Assembly (NCBI RefSeq): GCF_029892425.1
Contig: NZ_JARXWB010000013.1
Coordinates: 168,671 to 232,670, forward strand
Length of the DNA stretch: 64,000 bases
Reading direction: 5' to 3'
From: Bradyrhizobium sp. BR13661
Lineage (GTDB): Bacteria > Pseudomonadota > Alphaproteobacteria > Rhizobiales > Xanthobacteraceae
Shown here: positions 60,296-64,000 of the stretch, piece after piece
Layout of the letters: every line of letters begins with the position of its first letter
How positions within the stretch are numbered: position 1 is the first letter of the stretch
The notes under the pieces: model-generated
What the model saw: the letters and a program-made list of their open reading frames with translations, nothing else
What the model was told of the DNA's origin: nothing
Databases searched by the model: none
Translations under genes and position numbers: made by a program

Positions 60296-60616
60296 CTACT
60301 CGCCGGTCTTGCGCGGCCGCGACCAGAGCAGGGTGTAGCCTTCACCGCCTTCGTCGTCGAACAGGTTCGCGTAGATCGGCGCGTTGAACGAGGGGTCATC
60401 GAGCTTGAGTGAGAGGTAATCGCGGCCCTCCTCGGAACGCTTCGACCAGGCTGCGCCGATCTCCGCGCGACCCACATAGATGCGGTGGCTGGGAGCGTTT
60501 TCGTTGGACCGGTTGGTCTCGGCGACGATGCGGACGCCTTTGGCCTTCAGGCTCAGGGTCACGATCTCGCCCTGGAATTCGTTACCGACCTTCTTGAAAG
60601 AACCGATGTTAGCCAT
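60296..60616 (-). CDS. DUF736 family protein
   Basis: 106-aa protein of the DUF736 family, which is found in ICEs and plasmids of Rhizobiales in this position. It starts MANIGSFKKVGNEFQGEIVT and ends NLFDDEGGEGYTLLWSRPRK. A nucleic-acid-related role is often suspected but not shown. A fragment of a second copy is at 61096-61200 on the other strand. Confidence 0.88.
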   Translation of the reverse strand: MANIGSFKKVGNEFQGEIVTLSLKAKGVRIVAETNRSNENAPSHRIYVGRAEIGAAWSKRSEEGRDYLSLKLDDPSFNAPIYANLFDDEGGEGYTLLWSRPRKTGE

Positions 60617-61194
60617 GTCACTTCTCCTGTTGTGTTTCGAGCCCGCGACCACCGCGGCCTCGATGGCGATCTAGGGCCGAGGACGATCGGCGACGCACCC
60701 GCTCGGGCCGGAGCGCAGCGGAGGACGCCGTTGGAGCGACTTTCTTGTCTCGCGAGGAATGGGCGAAGCCCAGGGGAAGAAAGTCGCATCAACGGCGTTG
60801 CGGCTCAGACGATCGAGGCGAAGCCGGTCTTCGGCCAGATCAAGCCATCAACGAGGCCACGTGCGTCCGGGTGCTGAACCACAATCTTACGGAGAAGCGT
60901 GGCTATCTCGGTTTTGACGAACAAGAGGTCGGAACGCTTCAGCGGGGAAAGAGAAACAATCTCCTGCAAAAGGCGGCATCGTCTCCCAAGGACCGATCGA
61001 GGTTAACGCGTCTCCGCCGCGGATGCGTGGGCCAGGCCGGATACCGCAGCTTGATCGAGGGGTTCAGAGGAGGCCTGCCTCGCCCGCGCCCAGGCTTCGA
61101 TCATCCCCCGTTCACCGCGCCGATCTGCGCGTACCTGTTCGACGATGAAGGCGGGAAACGATCATCTTTCGAGGCTTGCGGTCGTAAGAACCGG
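60617..61194. other. Region with a DUF736 remnant
   Basis: About 580 bp. 60700-60960 has a repeat-like sequence (GGAGCGCAGCGGAGGA) also seen near 62815. 61096-61200 is the DUF736 remnant. No complete gene. Confidence 0.5.
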
Positions 61195-61200
61195 TTAGGA
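61096..61200 (+). pseudogene. C-terminal remnant of a DUF736 gene
   Basis: The plus-strand residues FDHPPFTAPICAYLFDDEGG match LDDPSFNAPIYANLFDDEGG of the DUF736 protein at 60296-60616. It is inverted relative to that gene and only about 35 codons remain. Confidence 0.75.
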
Positions 61201-61644
61201 CAAGTTCTCCACCACCCCACCCGACTCTAACGGGCGGGTCTCCACCAAAGCAATCAAGCGCATCCATGACGTTACGCCAATGCAAACCGCGCCGAGGCAC
61301 GCGAAGACCTCACGCCAAGCCAGCGAAGGCACCGCGACATGGGACACGGCGAACACCACATGATAGCCGGCGACCGCGGCGGGAACAGTGAATGCTGCCG
61401 CGATCGCGATGCGCAAGGCCGAGGACCGAGTAACAGCAAAGGCGACCTGGCCGAGGACTAGCGTCAGTGCACCGCCGGCCGTTGCGATAAGCAGCGCGCC
61501 GATGAGGCCGGCACCGCTCTGAAACGCCGTCATCCCGATACTCAGCGCGACGAAAAACGGCAGAGCATACACAGCGAGCGCGAAGATCGCCCAACAGAAC
61601 AAACCGATGCCGAGTGTGTTGAGGACGAGCCCAAGGGCGAGCAT
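61195..61644 (-). CDS. Small integral membrane protein of unknown function
   Basis: 149 aa with about four hydrophobic segments (about 8-40, 45-68, 77-100, 112-128) and a polar C-terminus. I know proteins of this type only from ICE regions between DUF736 and DUF2493. The last codons overlap the DUF736 remnant on the opposite strand. Function unknown. Confidence 0.7.
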   Translation of the reverse strand: MLALGLVLNTLGIGLFCWAIFALAVYALPFFVALSIGMTAFQSGAGLIGALLIATAGGALTLVLGQVAFAVTRSSALRIAIAAAFTVPAAVAGYHVVFAVSHVAVPSLAWREVFACLGAVCIGVTSWMRLIALVETRPLESGGVVENLS

Positions 61645-61784
61645 GGTGGTGGCTCCATGTGCATAGATTTACCGGTCGCGCCTTCCACCACCACCACGGC
61701 GCAACTTCAGACCTAAATTCGAAACGAGGCGGAGTTGCGGCGCGCACAATTCCGCCTTGTTGGTTGCAGGCGACAAGACGGCGC

Positions 61785-62708
61785 TCACGCGCCGCCGAAC
61801 CTCCAGACAGGGATACCGAGCCGCTTGGCCTTGTCAGCGAAGTTGTCCTGGATTCCTGTGCCTGGGAAATGCATGACGCCGATCGGCAGGAGTTCAAGCA
61901 TGGTATCGTTTCGCTTGAACGGTGCTGCCTTGGCATGTTTCGTCCAATCAGGCTTGAAGGCGATCTGAGGCACCTTGCGGGTCGTCGCCCATTTGGATGC
62001 GATCAGTTCGGCCCCCTTCGGGGAGCCGCCGTGGAGCAGGACCATGTCGGGATGCTTGGCGTGAACCTTGTCGAGGCGATCCCAGATCAGATGATGGTCG
62101 TTGAAGTCGAGTCCTCCGGTGAGCGCGATCTTCGGTCCTGGCGGCAACATGACCTCGGTTTCGGCGCGACGCTTGGCGGCGATGAAGTCGCGGGAGTCGA
62201 TCATCGCTGCGGTCAGCGTACGATGGTTCACTAGCGATCCCGATCGGGGGCGCCAGAATGAGCCGGTGTGAGTCTCGAAGCGCACTATGGCCTGATCACG
62301 GAAGAGCTCCAGGCAGTTGCGGCGCTCAATCAACGTGATGCCTTCCGCCGTGATGCGTTCGAGTTCGACCGATCGAACTTCGGAACCGTCCTGCTCGCGC
62401 TGACTCTTCTGCTGCGCCTGTTCGTTGTCGTCGAGTTGGCGACCGATGCGGTCGACGGCACGATGGAACAGGTTGACAGTCGACCAGAGCAGATCGTCGA
62501 GGTCCGGCTCGAGCCGCGTGTCGCTCAACGTGGCGACCAGGGCATCGAAGATGTCAGCGACGGCACCGGTAATGATCCTGGCCTCGGGAAGTGGCCGTGG
62601 ATCGGGCTGGTCGTCGAAGGGGCGGTGACCGAAGAGCTGCAATTCTGTAAGAACACGTTCGGTCGCAGATGCGGCGTGCGGCAGTTCGATGTCATCGTGG
62701 TCGGTCAT
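61785..62708 (-). CDS. DUF2493 family protein
   Basis: 307-aa protein of a family with a SLOG-like nucleotide-binding fold. The C-terminal half has IALTGGLDFNDHHLIWDRLD and VLLHGGSPKGAELIASKWA. It occurs in ICE and plasmid accessory regions of Rhizobiales; its biochemical role is not known to me. The N-terminal half is helical and acidic. About 340 bp separate it from the Toprim gene. Confidence 0.88.
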   Translation of the reverse strand: MTDHDDIELPHAASATERVLTELQLFGHRPFDDQPDPRPLPEARIITGAVADIFDALVATLSDTRLEPDLDDLLWSTVNLFHRAVDRIGRQLDDNEQAQQKSQREQDGSEVRSVELERITAEGITLIERRNCLELFRDQAIVRFETHTGSFWRPRSGSLVNHRTLTAAMIDSRDFIAAKRRAETEVMLPPGPKIALTGGLDFNDHHLIWDRLDKVHAKHPDMVLLHGGSPKGAELIASKWATTRKVPQIAFKPDWTKHAKAAPFKRNDTMLELLPIGVMHFPGTGIQDNFADKAKRLGIPVWRFGGA

Positions 62709-63046
62709 GGAGGTGATCCTTTGCCGGATCGGCCGCGACCATCGCGGCCTTCGTGGCGATCACTCAGACGGCAGGCGGAACGGGCCAGAACCCAGAGCAG
62801 AGCGGAGGGCCGAAGCGCAGCGGAGGATGGCGAAGGCCGGCTATTTTGCTTCGCGATGCAAAGCGCGCTCGCCAGATGGCTAATGTGTCTTCTCGTCGCC
62901 GGCGCGCGGCGGAAAATAGCCGGACGCAGCCGTTGCCGGCCCGAGCCGTTTGCCGTCCGATCGCCCTCTAGAAGGCCGTGGTCGCGTCCTCTTCCGGCAG
63001 TGGCCGCACCGCGACCGCCCTGTCGACGCCCATCGAATTGCCGGGG
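62709..63046. other. Intergenic region between DUF2493 and the Toprim gene
   Basis: About 340 bp. It contains GGGCCGAAGCGCAGCGGAGG, similar to a string near 60710, and no gene that I can support. Confidence 0.4.
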
Positions 63047-63918
63047 CTATTCCGCGGTTGCCATCGACGAATGCATTAAACGGGCGACGTCCTCCGGTAC
63101 GAGTTGAAGTAGCAACGCTGCTCGGAGGGCCTCGAGGCCGAAGATGTGCAGATCTTCGTTGAAGTCGCCCAACCGGGGCGACAATGCGATCGCTTCAATG
63201 CCGGCGGCTTCTGCGCGCTGGGTGAGAATAGCCTGTACGGCATCTCCGGCAGAATCTGCGTCACGGGCGATATAGAGTCGGCGTAGGCCAGACGGCAGCA
63301 ACATGGCTGAGAGGTGATTGGCCGAGAGAGCAGCGGTCATGGGCAAGGTCGGCAGGACATAACGCAGCGACAGCATGGTCTCGATCCCCTCGCCCGCAGC
63401 GAGCACGTCGTCCACCACGCCGAAGCGAACGGCGTTACCAAGAAGGTCGCCCATGGCCCGTCGTGGCGTGTCGATCGGGGCCTTGCCGAGCCGCACGCGA
63501 TCAAAGCCGTGTGGATCTAGCCAGGTGCGATGCACGCCGGTGATCCGTCCCTCGAGGTCCGTGACAGAGCCTATCATCGCCGGCCAGGTTTCAGTCGGCA
63601 AAAGCTCGTCCGGTCGGTAGTAGCAACGTGGGTGAAAGCGCAGGCTGCCACCATGGTGGATTTGGCTTATTCCACGACGTTGCAAATACGTTTCCACCAA
63701 CGTCCCTTCGATCGGACCGGATATCGCAAAAAGTCGACGGGCGGCTTCTTGCGATCCGGCCGGCACGACTGGACGAACGGGTCTCGGGAGTGATTGATCC
63801 TCAGAACGAGGCAGCTTCAGAAAGCGCCTCGCCTCCTCGGCGACCTCGCGAAAGTCTCGCAAGGCCAGACTTTCGCGGATGATGTCGAGGAGATCGCCAT
63901 GTTCTCCGGTCGCGGCGT
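63047..63918 (-). pseudogene. Toprim domain protein (DUF7146-like), 5' end replaced
   Basis: About 290 codons of the C-terminal and Toprim parts are intact: TDAATGEHGDLLDIIRESL, AAGEGIETMLSLRYVLP (Toprim Glu) and YIARDADSAGDAVQ (Asp-x-Asp). Upstream of GEHGD the frame stays open to the window edge but the residues (NITFGATYSVLCAVEHK) do not resemble the family N-terminus, which in relatives has a zinc-finger-like primase region. The join lies at about 63918, where an inverted repeat begins. I therefore call it a truncated gene; the protein may still be made from a late start. Confidence 0.7.
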
Positions 63919-63948
63919 CGGTCTTATGTTCAACTGCACATAAGACCG
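63919..63948. mobile_element. Inverted repeat at the end of a probable mobile element
   Basis: CGGTCTTATGT-N8-ACATAAGACCG, a perfect 11-bp inverted repeat. TATGTTGCGC follows twice (63951-63960 and 63970-63979). These repeats begin where the Toprim family sequence stops, so this looks like the terminus of an element that continues beyond the window. The element type is not known; repeated TTATGTT motifs suggest one moved by a tyrosine recombinase. Confidence 0.55.
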
Positions 63949-64000
63949 AATATGTTGCGCCGAAGGTTATGTTGCGCATTTGCACTTGGGTGCTGTCTCG

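Noticed and set aside
1..64000. tRNA genes or attachment sites at an ICE boundary
   Set aside because: No tRNA-like sequence or long direct repeat marking an integration site was found by eye; the ends are probably outside the window.

Overview
The window looks like DNA from an alphaproteobacterium of the Bradyrhizobium type. The evidence is the high GC, the Rhizobiales-style intergenic palindromic elements (two copies near 11.1 and 12.3 kb, others near 18.1 and 19.6 kb), and conjugation genes of the Mesorhizobium symbiosis-island (ICEMlSym) family. The assignment is an inference; no rRNA, tRNA or other host marker gene was seen.

Left part, 1-36 kb: a large catabolic cluster, nearly all on the minus strand. 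It holds a dipeptide-type ABC permease pair (first gene cut by the window edge), a dienelactone hydrolase, an AMP-forming acyl-CoA ligase, two SCP2-type thiolase + DUF35 pairs, a classical thiolase, four acyl-CoA dehydrogenase subunits (two forming an adjacent heteromeric-looking pair), three crotonases, three CaiB/BaiF CoA-transferases, two SDRs (one of the 2,4-dienoyl-CoA reductase type), a nitronate-monooxygenase-like flavoprotein, a carboxylesterase, an M20 peptidase, a Liv-type binding protein and a quinone oxidoreductase. Together they read as uptake, ester or lactone opening, CoA activation and beta-oxidation-like breakdown of an unidentified carboxylic acid. Three TetR-family regulators with nearly the same recognition helix lie in the cluster. 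Nine 20-bp sites of one form (YTTGYT-N8-DRCAAR) sit in front of its transcription units, which suggests one regulon. Remnants of a CaiB gene and a thiolase show past rearrangement. A GGDEF protein and a FUSC-like membrane protein are interspersed.

Right part, 36.5-64 kb: the core of an integrative and conjugative element. From left to right it has traR/traI quorum sensing, a LysR regulator, DUF2274, the trbI-G-F-L-K-J-E-D-C-B mating-pair operon (minus strand), an MFS gene between 22-bp direct repeats, a CopG-like protein, the coupling protein TraG, an RlxS-like relaxase with a 284-bp tandem duplication upstream, a lytic transglycosylase, TraF peptidase, DUF2840, a RepA-like initiator with three iterons, an RdfS-like excisionase, the two halves of an FseA-type activator joined by an apparent +1 frameshift, a QseM-like antiactivator, a divergent QseC-like repressor, DUF736, a small membrane protein, DUF2493 and a Toprim protein. 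The Toprim gene loses its 5' end at a sequence with an 11-bp inverted repeat that looks like the end of another mobile element.

The simplest reading is a quorum-controlled ICE that carries, or has inserted beside, a TetR-regulated acyl-CoA catabolic island. No integrase or attachment site is in the window, so whether the catabolic genes are cargo is not proven.
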